Of a stretch of 64,000 nucleotides of DNA, positions 1 to 12,200 are shown piece by piece (within the stretch, counting starts at the first letter, position 1; each line of letters starts with the position of its first letter). The stretch comes from Flavobacteriaceae bacterium D16 (GTDB lineage: Bacteria > Bacteroidota > Bacteroidia > Flavobacteriales > Flavobacteriaceae), in NCBI GenBank assembly GCA_021295155.1, contig JAJTJC010000032.1, positions 1 to 64,000 of the forward strand, in the 5' to 3' direction. The notes under the pieces were generated by a model, which was given only the letters and a program-made list of their open reading frames with translations, did not search any database and was not told the origin of the DNA. The translations under genes were made by a program, and so were the position numbers.

Positions 1-1575
1 CGTATCCGGACCATTGTCTGGATCCAGGTAATCAGGGGTGCCATCCTCGTCTGTATCGTCATTGGTAGGATCACCATCCTGGTCAACATCTTCATCCGGG
101 GTGTCTATACCATCCCCGTCGTCGTCAATGTCGCGGTAGTTTACATCTTCAGTGCCGTCCGTATCGGGAAGGTCGTTGGCAGGGTCATCGATCTCGTCGT
201 TGACATCAAAGCCATCATTGACATCACTGCCCTCATAGCCATCATCCAGTCCGTCGCCATCGGTATCCGTGCCCGTGAAGGTTTGATCAGGGATGCCGTC
301 GAAGTTAAAGTCGTTGCCTTCATTGTTATCAGCTACCAGGTCATTGTCCGTATCGCCGTCCAGGTAATCTACCTCATCCGTGCCGTCTGTGTTTACAGGA
401 GTAAGGCCTTCATCGCCTGAACCTTCATAAGCGTCATCCAGCCCGTCATTGTCACTGTCATTTCCCGTAGGTGGGATATAACCCGCCGTGGTCTGAGCCT
501 CCACATTGTCCGGAATACCGTCATCGTCTGAGTCGATATCACGGAAATTCGGATAACTATCTCCATCGGAATTTATAGGTGTTAAGCCCTCACCAGAACC
601 GGGATGTTCCTCATAATGGTCGTCCAATCCGTTACCATCACTGTCTATTCCACAGGGTTCCTGGAAACTATCTGTATCCTGTGCTTCCACATTATCCAGG
701 ATTCCGTCATTATCCGAATCGATATCTCTAAAGTCAGGATGTCCATCCCCATCAGTATCGAGTGGTACCAGTCCCAAATCCGGAAAATCAGAGTCCCCAC
801 AAGGACCTAATTTATCACCATGATCGAGGTGGGCTTGAACAGCAGCAGGCGCCACGGTTATTTCATGAAATCCATTCCTAGGATTATTGCGGCTTTTATC
901 CTCCTTATGGCATAGGGTTACCTTGTCTTTACCCTTGTATTTGGTATCAGGACCATTGTAATCACAGGTGTCGCCGTTACTTTCATATGCATCATCAAGG
1001 CCATTATTGTTGGCATCTTCACCAGAAGGTGCCTCGTAAAATGAGGTGCTCTGCGCTTCTACATTGTCAATTATTCCATCATCATCAGAATCGATATCCC
1101 TATAATCCGGAATATGATCTCCATCAGTATCAATAGGGGTAAGTCCACCACAACTACCAGGTGTTTCTTCGTAATTGTCGTCTAACCCATTACAATCCTC
1201 GTCATTGCCACTTGGGGGTATATATCCATTGGAAGGTTGTGCTTCCACGTTATCCAGTATTCCATCATTATCCGAATCGATATCCAGATAATCCGGGATA
1301 CCATCCTCATCTGTATCGGTAGGATTGGTATGCGGCTTATTGTCGCCATCTTCGTTAAGATCTTCGACAGTATCTATGATACCATCGTTATCATCGTCTA
1401 TATCTGTGTAGTCGTCAATACCATCCCCATCTGAATCGGTATAAAGAGTAGTGCTATAGGCGGTGTTGGCAAGAGAAATAGCGGGAGTACCCAGTAACAG
1501 GAAAAAAGCACAAGCGAGTGTGATCATTCCCCGAATAGCTACCCATAAATTATATCGGCGTAAAGGTTGTTCCAT
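1..1575 (-). CDS. Secreted Asp-rich TSP3-like repeat protein, C-terminus beyond window
   Basis: The frame is open from the ATG at 1575 to the left edge (525 codons, no stop), so only the N-terminal part is visible. Residues 1-35 form a signal peptide ([17 protein letters not shown]). The rest is a chain of calcium-loop motifs of the DxDGDGIxD kind, as in thrombospondin type 3 repeats. A unit of about 62 residues recurs, containing DIDSD(N/D)DGI-x-DNVEAQ. Residues 218-259 are different: they hold C222-H223, H237, an AHLDHGD segment (H249, H252) and C259, a compact Cys/His module. Such proteins are usually exported, Ca-stabilised cell-surface or secreted proteins, often ending in a T9SS sorting domain. 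That end is not visible, so T9SS export is only inference. Asp is encoded mostly by GAT in the N-terminal half and more often by GAC/GGC-rich DNA below position 480. The function is unknown. Confidence 0.85.
   Translation of the reverse strand, partial: MEQPLRRYNLWVAIRGMITLACAFFLLLGTPAISLANTAYSTTLYTDSDGDGIDDYTDIDDDNDGIIDTVEDLNEDGDNKPHTNPTDTDEDGIPDYLDIDSDNDGILDNVEAQPSNGYIPPSGNDEDCNGLDDNYEETPGSCGGLTPIDTDGDHIPDYRDIDSDDDGIIDNVEAQSTSFYEAPSGEDANNNGLDDAYESNGDTCDYNGPDTKYKGKDKVTLCHKEDKSRNNPRNGFHEITVAPAAVQAHLDHGDKLGPCGDSDFPDLGLVPLDTDGDGHPDFRDIDSDNDGILDNVEAQDTDSFQEPCGIDSDGNGLDDHYEEHPGSGEGLTPINSDGDSYPNFRDIDSDDDGIPDNVEAQTTAGYIPPTGNDSDNDGLDDAYEGSGDEGLTPVNTDGTDEVDYLDGDTDNDLVADNNEGNDFNFDGIPDQTFTGTDTDGDGLDDGYEGSDVNDGFDVNDEIDDPANDLPDTDGTEDVNYRDIDDDGDGIDTPDEDVDQDGDPTNDDTDEDGTPDYLDPDNGPDT
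493..1284 (-). repeat. Four in-frame copies of a DIDSDxDGIxDNVEAQ unit
   Basis: The 48-base core lies at 1237-1284, 1051-1098, 679-726 and 493-540. Starts are 186, 372 and 186 bases apart, so the spacing is exactly one, two and one periods of 62 codons. The double-length interval contains the Cys/His module of the host protein. These are coding repeats, not a CRISPR array: they are in frame, have conserved amino acids and synonymous differences. Confidence 0.85.
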
Positions 1576-1959
1576 ACATGATAGTTTTTGATAAACATAT
1601 CACCATGGCCTGTAGGAATATTCTTTGTAAGAGCTTGGGGAAACTCACTAGAGAATCGCAATATAGATACAATATTGCTAGCATCAAATGGATTAAGTGG
1701 CAAACTTTTAACAACTTCTGCTAAACACATTTATCATCGACGAAATGGGAATTTGACCCATTTTTAAATGCCTAAGGGAGAAACCTCGATTAGTACCAAT
1801 ATTCAGAGATTTCGACAAGGAGTTTAAAAACATCGATCAGCTGTATCTGACAATATTTGGTTAAACATCAATCCACTACCCAAAAAAGAAGTTAAAAATG
1901 GAGACAACTACAAAAACTATCTTCCCATTAATTGGTGTATTTTTGCACAAATTTTTTGC
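1576..1959. other. Intergenic region between divergent repeat-protein gene and prfC
   Basis: These 384 bases are AT-rich and should hold the promoters of both divergent genes. An exact TAnnTTTG box (TATTTTTG, plus strand, 1938-1945) lies 14 bases before the prfC ATG, without a clear TTTG -33 partner. For the minus-strand gene only a 7/8 match (TATGTTTA) is visible near its start. No RNA gene or convincing small CDS was seen. Confidence 0.5.
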
Positions 1960-3549
1960 ATGAGTTTTGAGGCAGAAATCGCGAAGCGGAGAACTTTTGG
2001 AATCATTTCCCACCCCGATGCAGGGAAAACCACCCTAACGGAAAAACTATTGTTATTTGGAGGTGCGATACAGGAAGCCGGTGCTGTAAAAAGCAATAAG
2101 ATCAAGAAATCTGCTACCAGTGATTTTATGGAAATAGAACGGCAAAGAGGGATCTCGGTAGCCACCTCTGTACTTGCTTTTCTCTATCGTGGAAAAAAGA
2201 TCAACATCCTGGACACCCCTGGTCACAAGGATTTTGCGGAGGATACCTTCAGAACACTCACTGCCGTAGACAGTGTTATTGTGGTCATTGATGTGGCCAA
2301 GGGAGTTGAGGAACAGACCGAAAAACTAGTAGAGGTCTGCCGTATGCGGAACATTCCCATGATCGTTTTTATCAACAAGCTCGACCGAGAAGGAAAAGAT
2401 GCCTTTGATTTGCTGGACGAGGTGGAACAAAAACTGGGCCTTAAGGTTACCCCCCTGAGTTTTCCTATCGGCATGGGATACGATTTTAAGGGAATCTATA
2501 ATATCTACGAAAAAGGGATCAACCTTTTTAGCGGGGACAGTAAAAAACATATAGAAGAAAGCATATCCTTCAGTGATATTCAGAGTCCGGAACTGGAAAA
2601 GATTATCGGTTCAGCTGCAGCAGAAACACTTCGGGAAAATCTGGAACTGGTAGAAGGGGTATATCCTGCGTTCGACAAAGCGGCTTATCTGGAAGGTACA
2701 CAGCAACCGGTATTTTTTGGTTCTGCCCTCAATAATTTTGGGGTTAGGGAACTGCTGGATTGCTTTATTGAAATTGCACCTCCCCCCAGGGATAAAAAGG
2801 CGGAAGAACGCATGGTTAAAGCCAATGAGGATAAACTCACTGGATTTGTTTTTAAGATCCATGCGAATATGGATCCGAAACACCGTGACCGACTGGCTTT
2901 TGTAAAGATCGTTTCCGGGACCTTTGAGCGCAATAAGCCCTACCTGCATGTTCGGCACAACAAGAAGCTCAAGTTCTCCAGCCCCAACGCTTTTTTTGCC
3001 GAGAAGAAGGAAATTGTAGACACCTCCTACCCCGGGGATATCGTAGGGCTGCACGATACCGGAAATTTCAAGATCGGGGACACCTTAACCGAAGGGGAGA
3101 ACCTGCACTATAAAGGAATACCCAGTTTCTCACCAGAGCATTTCCGGTACATCAACAACGCAGACCCTATGAAATCCAAGCAATTGGCCAAGGGAATAGA
3201 CCAGTTGATGGACGAGGGGGTTGCCCAGCTCTTTACGCTTGAGTTGAACGGCAGAAAGGTGATTGGAACGGTGGGTGCCTTGCAATATGAAGTGATACAA
3301 TACAGACTGGAACATGAATACGGGGCAAAATGCACCTATGAACCCTTTCCCGTTCATAAAGCTTGCTGGGTAGATCCGGAAGATCCAAATAATGAAGAAT
3401 TCAAGGAGTTTAAAAGGGTAAAACAAAAATTCCTGGCCAAGGATAAACGCGGGCAGCTGGTATTTCTGGCAGATTCTGCATTCTCTTTGCAGATGACCCA
3501 ACAGAAATATCCCAGCGTTAAGCTGCATTTTACTTCGGAGTTCGACTAG
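1960..3549 (+). CDS. prfC: Peptide chain release factor 3
   Basis: RF3 is a cytosolic translational GTPase that recycles RF1/RF2 from the ribosome after termination. The 529-residue length is normal. GTPase motifs are visible: G1 HPDAGKTT at 18-25, G3 DTPGH at 85-89 and G4 NKLD at 139-142. An EF-G/RF3-type domain follows, and the C-terminus is typical of RF3. The start [20 protein letters not shown] matches the family N-terminus. No Shine-Dalgarno precedes it. It is a single-gene unit ending at a strong hairpin terminator and facing the DUF6090 gene. Confidence 0.97.
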   Translation: MSFEAEIAKRRTFGIISHPDAGKTTLTEKLLLFGGAIQEAGAVKSNKIKKSATSDFMEIERQRGISVATSVLAFLYRGKKINILDTPGHKDFAEDTFRTLTAVDSVIVVIDVAKGVEEQTEKLVEVCRMRNIPMIVFINKLDREGKDAFDLLDEVEQKLGLKVTPLSFPIGMGYDFKGIYNIYEKGINLFSGDSKKHIEESISFSDIQSPELEKIIGSAAAETLRENLELVEGVYPAFDKAAYLEGTQQPVFFGSALNNFGVRELLDCFIEIAPPPRDKKAEERMVKANEDKLTGFVFKIHANMDPKHRDRLAFVKIVSGTFERNKPYLHVRHNKKLKFSSPNAFFAEKKEIVDTSYPGDIVGLHDTGNFKIGDTLTEGENLHYKGIPSFSPEHFRYINNADPMKSKQLAKGIDQLMDEGVAQLFTLELNGRKVIGTVGALQYEVIQYRLEHEYGAKCTYEPFPVHKACWVDPEDPNNEEFKEFKRVKQKFLAKDKRGQLVFLADSAFSLQMTQQKYPSVKLHFTSEFD

Positions 3550-3560
3550 ACCATAGTACA

Positions 3561-3601
3561 AAAATAGATAGCCCGGATTTAAAATCCGGGCTATCTATTT
3601 T
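3561..3601. terminator. Bidirectional intrinsic terminator after prfC
   Basis: A perfect inverted repeat with two 20-base arms (3561-3580 and 3582-3601) has a GC-rich core (GCCCGGAT) flanked by A-run and T-run. It lies 12 bases after the prfC stop and before the end of the convergent gene at 3668. Since arms carry A4 on one side and T4 on the other, it can act in both directions. Confidence 0.88.
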
Positions 3602-3667
3602 ATGCTTCCCCCGCGGCCTCAAAACTTATGAGCAATAAGATTTAATTAAGTATATGGGTGATTTTTC

Positions 3668-4486
3668 TTAATCCAGGTAATTTTCATTCAGAAGCGTAAT
3701 AATCTCCTCGGCTTGCCCTATCAGTTCCGGCAGCTCAATATTAGCACGAATATTCAGGAACCAACCCAATCGAAGGTAGCCATTGACCATTTGATTGATA
3801 CGTGCCTCATCATTAGTGAACAAATCCAAACCATCTTTTTGTGCCTCCATATAGGCCTCGCTTTCTCTAAAATTATCTGTGGTTATATGATATGCATTAG
3901 GGTTCCAGTAACCTGCTGCGAGTTGTTTGAAATTCGTGTAGTTCAAATTAACTATTTCGTCTGCCAGTGCTGAGACTCGTTCTCTATTATTTAGATCTAC
4001 CTGGTAATCCTCATTCATATGCATGGTTAATGCTTCATATTCGGCGATCATTCGCGACAATACCTGATTGCCTTTGTCTCTGAGTACCCCAGACTGTTTT
4101 AGGTCATCAATAGTTACGCGGTTCCAGGAATAAGGCCTATTTCCACCGGTGAGTAAGGGAAAGAGGTTAAGATTGGACAAGTCTTCCACAGGTGTATTCC
4201 TTACATAATTTGCCAGGCTATCAATCCGGTAAACATATTCGCGCATTTCGGCTTGGATGATCCCTACTTCTTCAATATCATCCTGTAAATCGGATATAAG
4301 CGAAGTGGCATAAGCCCGGGTTAACGCCCTTCGTGAAGAGCTCTCATTCCAGTTATCCAAAGAGAAGGCTATAAGTATTCCCAGAATCACCACTATGGTA
4401 TCAAAAACGTACCTGTACCAATCCTTTTTAAGGTGCTGGGTTAGTTTGATCCAGATGTTGCTTGCCTTTTTCTTGTATTTTCCCAT
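3668..4486 (-). CDS. DUF6090 family single-pass membrane protein
   Basis: The 272-residue protein has a basic N-terminus, one transmembrane helix at about 28-43 (DTIVVILGILIAFSLDNWNE) and a long, charged, mostly helical extracytoplasmic part. The helix-FSLDNWNE pattern is the hallmark of the Bacteroidota DUF6090 family. Its function is not established. It stands alone on the minus strand downstream of the rpoC-DUF3467 terminator and converges with prfC. Confidence 0.75.
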   Translation of the reverse strand: MGKYKKKASNIWIKLTQHLKKDWYRYVFDTIVVILGILIAFSLDNWNESSSRRALTRAYATSLISDLQDDIEEVGIIQAEMREYVYRIDSLANYVRNTPVEDLSNLNLFPLLTGGNRPYSWNRVTIDDLKQSGVLRDKGNQVLSRMIAEYEALTMHMNEDYQVDLNNRERVSALADEIVNLNYTNFKQLAAGYWNPNAYHITTDNFRESEAYMEAQKDGLDLFTNDEARINQMVNGYLRLGWFLNIRANIELPELIGQAEEIITLLNENYLD

Positions 4487-4558
4487 GATTTCATGGATTT
4501 TTGGAAAACCGGTTTTAGTGCTATACCTGTATAATACACTATTAAATTAAGGAGAATA

Positions 4559-4596
4559 AACAAAAAAGCCGCGCAATAATGCGCGGCTTTTTTGTT
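4559..4596 (-). terminator. Intrinsic terminator ending the rpoC-DUF3467 transcript
   Basis: The stem is 4559-4574 paired with 4581-4596 (16 bp; AGCCGCGC core, AATAAT loop), with a T-run on the minus strand. The DUF3467 stop codon (4595-4597) lies in the base of the stem, so the gene ends inside the terminator. Confidence 0.88.
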
Positions 4597-4906
4597 ATGC
4601 CTCTCCGGTAGGCCCGAAATTGATCGGGATCGGAGGTTGTTCATAATCCTTGATGGTTCCATGGGCCTGTTCAAAGCGATTTACATTATCATTAAGTGCC
4701 TTGAGGAACTTCTTGGCGTGTTGCGGGGTCAGTATAACCCTGCTTTTCACTTTTGCCTTAGGAGCTCCGGGCATTATGGTAATAAAATCGACTACAAATT
4801 CAGAAACAGAATGATTGATGATAGCCAGGTTGGAATAAACTCCCTCGGCCATCTTCTCATCCAATTCAATATTGATTTGTTTCTGTTTTTGTTCCTGTTC
4901 AGCCAT
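4595..4906 (-). CDS. DUF3467 domain protein
   Basis: This small acidic/basic protein (103 aa) starts MAEQEQKQKQINIELDE and carries the DUF3467 core (YSNLAIINHSVSEFVVDF, PQHAKKFLKAL). The family is known from many Bacteroidota, commonly right after rpoC; the molecular role is unknown. It starts 7 bases after the rpoC stop, and an AAGGA sequence overlaps the rpoC end, so it is very likely co-transcribed with rpoBC. The position suggests a role linked to expression or function of RNA polymerase, which is inference only. Confidence 0.85.
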   Translation of the reverse strand: MAEQEQKQKQINIELDEKMAEGVYSNLAIINHSVSEFVVDFITIMPGAPKAKVKSRVILTPQHAKKFLKALNDNVNRFEQAHGTIKDYEQPPIPINFGPTGEA

Positions 4907-4913
4907 TGGATCC

Positions 4914-7900
4914 TTAGAATTTCAGTTCTTCTTTCCGCGCCATAATCTCATCGTATTCTTCTTTGGAGCCTACAATGATACTTTCATAATCACGCATTCC
5001 AGTACCGGCAGGAATTCTGTGACCAACGATCACATTTTCCTTAAGGCCTTCAAGATGATCTACTTTACCGCTAACCGCAGCTTCGTTTAACACCTTGGTA
5101 GTTTCCTGGAAAGAAGCAGCCGAAATGAATGATTTGGTTTGCAGAGAAGCTCTGGTTATACCCTGAAGGATAGGCGTTGCAGTAGCTGCTACGGCATCAC
5201 GGGCTGAAACCAGATTCTTGTCTTCACGTTTAAGGATGGAATTCTCGTCACGCAATTCCCTTGCCGAAAGAATTTGTCCTGGCTTCAGGTTTTCGGAATC
5301 TCCCGCATCGTCAATCACCTTCATTCCATAGATGGCATCATTCTCCTTGATGAACTCATCCTTATGTACCAATTGATTTTCAAGGAAATGTGTATCTCCT
5401 GAATCCTCAATCCGCACCTTACGCATCATTTGTCTAACTACAACCTCAAAGTGCTTGTCATTAATCTTAACCCCCTGGAGGCGGTAGACTTCCTGAACTT
5501 CGTTCACCAGGTATTGCTGAACGGCAGAAGGTCCTTTGATTGCCAGAATATCTTCAGGAGTAATAGATCCATCAGAAAGTGGCATTCCCGCACGTACATA
5601 GTCATTCTCCTGAACCAGAATCTGGTTGGAAAGTTTAACCAGGTACTTTTTAATTTCTCCGGATTTGGCTTCGATGATGATCTCTCGGTTACCCCGTTTG
5701 ATCTTACCAAAAGAAACCACCCCGTCGATTTCAGAAACCACGGCAGGGTTAGATGGGTTTCGCGCTTCGAAAAGCTCTGTAACCCTTGGAAGACCACCTG
5801 TAATATCCCCAGCTTTAGCTGATTTTCTTGGAATCTTAACCAGGATCTTTCCTTCCTTGATCTTTTCGTTATCATCTACCATCAGGTGGGCTCCAACCGG
5901 CAGGTTGTAAGATCTTAGCACCTCATCCTTAGTATTCTTGATAAGAAGTGTTGGGATGAGCTTCTTATTCCGCGACTCCGAGATTACTTTTTCCTGGAAT
6001 CCGGTTTGTTCATCGATCTCAACCTGATAAGTTACACCCTGTTCGATATTCTCATAGGCGATCTTACCGGTAAATTCTGAAACGATTACACCGTTATAGG
6101 GATCCCACTGACAGATCACATCTCCTTTTTTAACCTTTTTACCAGGCTTGATAAATAATTGAGATCCGTATGGGATATTATTGGTACTTAGGGTAATGCC
6201 TGTTTTGGCATCAACCAGTTTGATTTCAGAAGTTCGGGAAATAACAATATCGACAGCCTTGCCTTCGCTGTTTTCTCCTTTTACCATGCGGAGATCTTCA
6301 ATTTCGGCAACACCATCAAATTTGGCTTCCAGTTTGTTGTCCTCTGAAATGTTTCCTGCAATACCGCCCACGTGGAAGGTACGCAGGGTAAGCTGTGTAC
6401 CAGGTTCCCCAATGGACTGGGCTGCTACTACACCTACTGCTTCTCCTCGTTGTACCATTTTGTTGGTAGCCAGGTTACGGCCATAACATTTGGCGCAAAT
6501 ACCTTTGGGAGCTTCACAAGTCAATGCTGAACGTACCTCAACCCTTTCAATAGGTGAGGCTTCTATCCTTCTCACGTCTGCTTCCAGGATTTGCTGCCCG
6601 GCCTCTATCAAGAGTTCTTCCGTAAGCGGGTTATGTACATCATGCAGCGATACCCTACCGAGAATTCGTTCTCCTAAGGTCTCCACCACTTCCTCATTCT
6701 TCTTAAGTGCTTCTACCTCTATACCTCTCAGGGTCTCGCAATCATCAATGTTTACGATAACATCCTGGGAAACATCAACCAAACGTCGAGTCAGGTATCC
6801 TGCATCGGCTGTTTTTAAAGCGGTATCAGCAAGTCCTTTCCGTGCACCGTGAGTAGATATAAAGTACTCCAGAATGGAAAGTCCTTCTTTAAAGTTAGAC
6901 AGAATAGGGTTTTCAATGATTTCCCCACCTCCGGCAGTAGACTTCTTAGGTTTTGCCATAAGACCACGCATTCCGGTAAGCTGTCTGATCTGCTCTTTAG
7001 AACCCCTTGCTCCAGAATCCAGCATCATATACACAGAGTTGAAGCCCTGTTGGTCTTCGCGTATCCGTTTCATGGCCAATTCGGTAAGCATGGCATTGGT
7101 AGAGGTCCATACATCAATCACCTGATTATACCTTTCATTATTGGTGATTAGACCCATATTATAGTTCATCATGATTCCGTCTACCTGTTCATTGGCATCG
7201 TCGATCATGCTTTGCTTCTCTTCCGGAATGATAATATCCCCAAGACTAAAGGAAAGTCCCCCTTTGAAGGCAAACTCGTAACCCATGGTCTTGATCTTAT
7301 CCAGGAATTCTGCCGTTGTTGGCACATCCGTAACCGCAAGTATTTTCCCAATAATATCCCTTAGGGATTTCTTGTTAAGTACCGCATTTACAAATCCTGC
7401 CTGTTCCGGCACCACCATATTAAACAGTACCCTACCGACGGTAGTTTCTACTATTTGGTTTACCAGTTCCCCTTCTTCATTGAAGTCCTTGGTACGTACT
7501 TTGATACCGGCATTAAGGTCTACGCGTCCTTCGTTGAACGCTATAACCACCTCTTCATCTGAGTAGAAAGTGATCCCTTCTCCTTTTACCGTATATTCCT
7601 TAGTAGATTTACGTTCCTTGGTCATATAGTACAACCCAAGAACCATATCCTGTGAAGGTACCGTAATTGGAGAACCATTAGCCGGGTTAAGGATATTATG
7701 TGAAGCCAGCATTAGTAACTGGGCTTCCAGAATGGCCTCAGGTCCCAAGGGAAGGTGAACCGCCATCTGATCCCCGTCAAAGTCTGCGTTAAATGCAGTA
7801 CATACAAGGGGGTGGAGGCGAATTGCCTTACCTTCTATCAACTTAGGCTGGAATGCCTGTATCCCTAAACGGTGCAAGGTGGGAGCCCTGTTCAATAATA

Positions 7901-9212
7901 CAGGGTGACCCTTAAGCACGTTTTCGAGGATATCCCAAACTACGGGCTCCTTTTTATCTATGATTTTTTTAGCCGACTTAACCGTCTTTACAATACCTCT
8001 TTCAATCAATTTTCGGATTACGAAAGGCTTGTAAAGTTCTGCTGCCATGTCCTTGGGAAGACCGCACTCGTACAAGTTCATCTCCGGCCCAACAACAATA
8101 ACTGAACGGGCTGAATAATCTACCCTTTTTCCAAGCAAATTCTGACGGAAACGACCCTGTTTCCCTTTCAGTGAGTCTGAAAGTGATTTTAGGGGCCTGT
8201 TAGATTCAGTCTTAACTGCTGAAGCTTTACGCGTATTATCGAAAAGAGAATCCACAGATTCCTGAAGCATCCGTTTTTCATTTCGGAGAATCACCTCAGG
8301 GGCTTTAATTTCCATCAAACGCTTCAAACGGTTATTCCTGATGATTACCCTACGGTACAGGTCATTCAGGTCAGAAGTAGCAAACCGCCCTCCATCCAGG
8401 GGAACCAATGGTCTCAGTTCCGGTGGAATAACAGGTACTACCTTCATGATCATCCATTCCGGATGGTTCTCACGATTATCCTGAGACTCCCTCAACGCCT
8501 CAACAACCTGCAGCCTTTTAAGGGCTTCGGTCTTACGTTGTTTGGAAGTTTCATTATTTGCCTTGTGGCGCAGTTCGTAAGAGAGTTCTTTAAGGTCTAT
8601 TCTGGAAAGCAGGTCAATAAGACATTCTGCTCCCATTTTAGCAATAAACTTGTTAGGATCTGAATCTTCCAGATACTGGTTTTCAGGTGGAAGGGTATCC
8701 AGAATGTTGAGGTACTCCTCTTCTGTAAGGAAATCCATCTTCTGGATTTCTTCACCTTCGGCACCTTTTGCCAATCCGGGTTGGATCACCACATACCTTT
8801 CGTAGTAGATGATCATATCTAACTTCTTGGAAGGTAATCCAAGCAAGTATCCTATTTTGTTCGGCAGGGAACGGAAGTACCAGATGTGAGCCACGGGAAC
8901 TACCAGGTTGATATGCCCCACGCGATCACGTCTCACTTTCTTCTCAGTTACCTCAACTCCACATCGGTCACAAACAATCCCACGATAGCGAATACGCTTG
9001 TATTTACCACAGGCACATTCGTAGTCCTTAACAGGTCCGAAAATCCGCTCACAGAACAAACCATCCCGTTCGGGCTTGTGTGTTCGGTAGTTTATGGTTT
9101 CCGGCTTAAGAACCTCTCCCCTGGATTCGGCCAATATGGCCTCCGGAGAAGACAATCCGATGGAAATCTTGTTAAACCTCTTTATAGCTGTGTTATCTTT
9201 AAGTCTAGCCAT
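4914..9212 (-). CDS. rpoC: RNA polymerase subunit beta'
   Basis: The largest RNAP subunit (1432 aa) carries half of the active site and the DNA clamp. The Mg-binding loop NADFDGDQM is at residues 475-483. The N-terminal zinc site is C66, C68, C81, C84. The second zinc site is C825, C899, C906, C909. The trigger-loop and bridge-helix regions are present. It follows rpoB by 42 bases, with no terminator between, and is followed by DUF3467. The start [20 protein letters not shown] is typical of Bacteroidota. Confidence 0.99.
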   Translation of the reverse strand: MARLKDNTAIKRFNKISIGLSSPEAILAESRGEVLKPETINYRTHKPERDGLFCERIFGPVKDYECACGKYKRIRYRGIVCDRCGVEVTEKKVRRDRVGHINLVVPVAHIWYFRSLPNKIGYLLGLPSKKLDMIIYYERYVVIQPGLAKGAEGEEIQKMDFLTEEEYLNILDTLPPENQYLEDSDPNKFIAKMGAECLIDLLSRIDLKELSYELRHKANNETSKQRKTEALKRLQVVEALRESQDNRENHPEWMIMKVVPVIPPELRPLVPLDGGRFATSDLNDLYRRVIIRNNRLKRLMEIKAPEVILRNEKRMLQESVDSLFDNTRKASAVKTESNRPLKSLSDSLKGKQGRFRQNLLGKRVDYSARSVIVVGPEMNLYECGLPKDMAAELYKPFVIRKLIERGIVKTVKSAKKIIDKKEPVVWDILENVLKGHPVLLNRAPTLHRLGIQAFQPKLIEGKAIRLHPLVCTAFNADFDGDQMAVHLPLGPEAILEAQLLMLASHNILNPANGSPITVPSQDMVLGLYYMTKERKSTKEYTVKGEGITFYSDEEVVIAFNEGRVDLNAGIKVRTKDFNEEGELVNQIVETTVGRVLFNMVVPEQAGFVNAVLNKKSLRDIIGKILAVTDVPTTAEFLDKIKTMGYEFAFKGGLSFSLGDIIIPEEKQSMIDDANEQVDGIMMNYNMGLITNNERYNQVIDVWTSTNAMLTELAMKRIREDQQGFNSVYMMLDSGARGSKEQIRQLTGMRGLMAKPKKSTAGGGEIIENPILSNFKEGLSILEYFISTHGARKGLADTALKTADAGYLTRRLVDVSQDVIVNIDDCETLRGIEVEALKKNEEVVETLGERILGRVSLHDVHNPLTEELLIEAGQQILEADVRRIEASPIERVEVRSALTCEAPKGICAKCYGRNLATNKMVQRGEAVGVVAAQSIGEPGTQLTLRTFHVGGIAGNISEDNKLEAKFDGVAEIEDLRMVKGENSEGKAVDIVISRTSEIKLVDAKTGITLSTNNIPYGSQLFIKPGKKVKKGDVICQWDPYNGVIVSEFTGKIAYENIEQGVTYQVEIDEQTGFQEKVISESRNKKLIPTLLIKNTKDEVLRSYNLPVGAHLMVDDNEKIKEGKILVKIPRKSAKAGDITGGLPRVTELFEARNPSNPAVVSEIDGVVSFGKIKRGNREIIIEAKSGEIKKYLVKLSNQILVQENDYVRAGMPLSDGSITPEDILAIKGPSAVQQYLVNEVQEVYRLQGVKINDKHFEVVVRQMMRKVRIEDSGDTHFLENQLVHKDEFIKENDAIYGMKVIDDAGDSENLKPGQILSARELRDENSILKREDKNLVSARDAVAATATPILQGITRASLQTKSFISAASFQETTKVLNEAAVSGKVDHLEGLKENVIVGHRIPAGTGMRDYESIIVGSKEEYDEIMARKEELKF

Positions 9213-9254
9213 TAGAATATGGTGATAGTGTTATGTGTAAATCAAGAACTAATA

Positions 9255-12200
9255 TTATTCTTCCAATCGGATATCCAAGCCCAAACCTTTAAGTTCGTGC
9301 ATCAATACGTTGAAAGATTCTGGTAATCCAGGTTCTGGCATAGATTCGCCCTTCACAATAGACTCATAGGTCTTAGCCCTTCCGATGACATCATCCGATT
9401 TCACCGTAAGGATTTCCCTGAGTGTAGAAGAAGCGCCATAGGCTTCAAGTGCCCAAACTTCCATTTCTCCGAATCGCTGTCCACCAAACTGGGCTTTACC
9501 ACCCAAAGGTTGTTGAGTAATGAGCGAGTAAGGACCAATAGATCTGGCGTGCATCTTATCATCTACCATGTGGCCCAGCTTCAACATATAGATTACTCCT
9601 ACAGTTGCTGCCTGATCAAAGCGTTCTCCGGTACCTCCATCAAATAAATAGGTATGACCGAATTGCGGAATACCTGCTTCCTCTGTCAGACCATCAATTT
9701 GTTCAATTGTAGCTCCGTCAAAAATTGGAGTCGCAAATTTCTTATCCAATTTTTGTCCGGCCCAACCCAACACCGTTTCGTAAATCTGACCGATATTCAT
9801 CCTTGATGGCACCCCAAGTGGGTTCAATACAATATCCACAGGTGTTCCATCTTCGAGGAAAGGCATATCTTCCTGACGCACAATCCTGGCTACAATACCT
9901 TTGTTACCGTGGCGTCCAGCCATTTTATCCCCAACCTTCAGTTTACGCTTTTTGGCAATATATACCTTAGCCAGTTTCATGATACCAGCAGGTAGTTCAT
10001 CACCAACTGAGATGGTAAACTTATCACGCCTCAGGTTTCCTTGCAGGTCGTTGAGCTTGATCTTATAATTATGAAGCAAATCGGCTACCAAATCATTGGT
10101 GGCTTTATCAGTTGTCCAGCTTCCACTTACCAAATGCGCAAAATCGTCCACGGCATTCAGCATCTTGATAGTATACTTCTTACCCTTGGGCAGTACTTCC
10201 TCACCCAGGTCGTTCAGAACCCCCTGGGAAGTTTTACCACCAACAAGACTAAAGAGTTTTTCAACCAGAACATTCTTGAGTTCCTGGAATTTCACTTCGT
10301 ATTCCAGTTCAAGTTTGTTTATGGCTTCTTTATCTTCAGAGCGTTTCCTTTTATCCTTGATAGACCTGGAGAAAAGCTTCTTATCAATAACTACTCCCCG
10401 TAATGAAGGAGAAGCTTTAAGAGATGCATCTTTTACATCCCCGGCTTTGTCGCCAAATATAGCTCGAAGTAATTTCTCTTCAGGAGTAGGGTCAGATTCT
10501 CCTTTAGGAGTAATCTTACCGATCAGTATATCACCCGGTTTTACCTCGGCACCGATACGGATCATACCGTATTCATCAAGGTCCTTAGTTGCTTCCTCAG
10601 ATACATTGGGAATATCATTGGTTAGTTCCTCAGCTCCCAGTTTGGTATCCCTTACTTCCAGAGAGTACTCATCTATATGGATAGAGGTAAAGATGTCTTC
10701 CCTGACAACTTTTTCAGAAATCACGATCGCATCTTCGAAATTATATCCCTTCCATGGCATAAAGGCCACTTTAAGGTTACGTCCAAGTGCAAGTTCTCCG
10801 GTTTGTGTAGCATATCCTTCACAAAGGACCTGGCCTTTTTTGACCTTGTCCCCATTCCTTACAATAGGTTTCAGGTTGATACAGGTACCCTGGTTAGTCT
10901 TCCGGAATTTCACCAATTTATAGGTTTTGGAATCCTCGTCAAAACTCACCAGTCGTTCTTTTTCTGAACGCTTGTATTTGATCACGATCTTCTCAGAATC
11001 TACATACTCTACTACACCATCGCCTTCGGCGTTGATAAGTACCCTGGAGTCTGAAGCCACCTGCATTTCCAGTCCGGTTCCAACAATCGGGGATTGAGGA
11101 CGAAGCAATGGAACTGCCTGACGCATCATATTGGATCCCATCAAAGCCCTGTTTGCATCATCATGCTCCAGGAATGGAATCAGGGATGCTGAAATAGATG
11201 CAATCTGGTTTGGAGCAACATCCGTGTAGTTAACCTCTTTTGGGTCTACTACCGGGAAGTCACCTTCCTCCCTTGCAATTACTTTATCATCTATAATAGC
11301 ACCGTTATCTTTCAGCGGAATATTGGCCTGGGCAATCTTCATGCCTTCTTCTTCCTCTGCGCTCAGGTATATAAATTCTTTAGTATCTACTTTTCCTTTC
11401 TCTACCTTGCGATAAGGTGTTTCCAGGAAGCCCAGCGGATTTACTTTCGCAAATACCGACAAGGAAGAGATCAATCCGATGTTCGGTCCTTCCGGTGTTT
11501 CAATCGGACATAACCTTCCGTAGTGTGTATAGTGAACATCCCGAACCTCAAACCCAGCACGCTCCCTCGAAAGACCTCCTGGCCCGAGGGCAGAAAGGCG
11601 TCGTTTGTGTGTAATCTCAGCAAGTGGATTTGTCTGATCCATAAACTGAGATAACTGGTTGGTTCCGAAGAATGAATTAATTACCGAAGAAAGCGTCTTG
11701 GCATTAATAAGGTCAATGGGGGTAAATACCTCATTATCCCTAACATTCATACGTTCCCTGATAGTACGGGCCATACGGGCCAGTCCCACACCAAATTGAG
11801 AAGACAGCTGCTCTCCAACGGTCCTCACCCTTCTGTTGGAAAGGTGGTCAATATCATCAATCTCCGCTTTGGAATTGATAAGCTCAATTAAGTATTTGAT
11901 TATGGTAATGATATCGTCTTTGGTCAGTACCTGCTTGTCCATTCCGATGTCCAGGCCTAACTTTTTATTCATCCGATATCGTCCTACTTCTCCCAGGTTG
12001 TATCTCTGGTCTGAGAAGAAGAGCTTGTCGATTATACCACGAGCGGTTTCCTCATCCGGCGGTTCTGCATTACGCAACTGCCTGTAAATGTGTTCAACAG
12101 CCTCCTTTTCCGAGTTGGTAGGATCTTTCTGTAGTGTATTGTGGATTATCGCATAATCACTCTGTGCATTGTTTTCCTTGTGTAGCAGGATGGTTTTAAC

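Noticed and set aside
493-1284. Repeats that could be a CRISPR-like array
   Set aside because: They are in frame, encode a conserved peptide, differ synonymously and lack unique spacers.
1539-1730. 63-aa minus-strand ORF upstream of the repeat gene
   Set aside because: It overlaps the real gene start out of frame and shows no family feature.
4441-4674. 77-aa minus ORF over the rpoC-unit terminator
   Set aside because: It spans a terminator and the start of another gene in a different frame.
10096-10923. 275-aa plus-strand ORF inside rpoB
   Set aside because: It is a Ser-rich antisense shadow of the rpoB coding frame.
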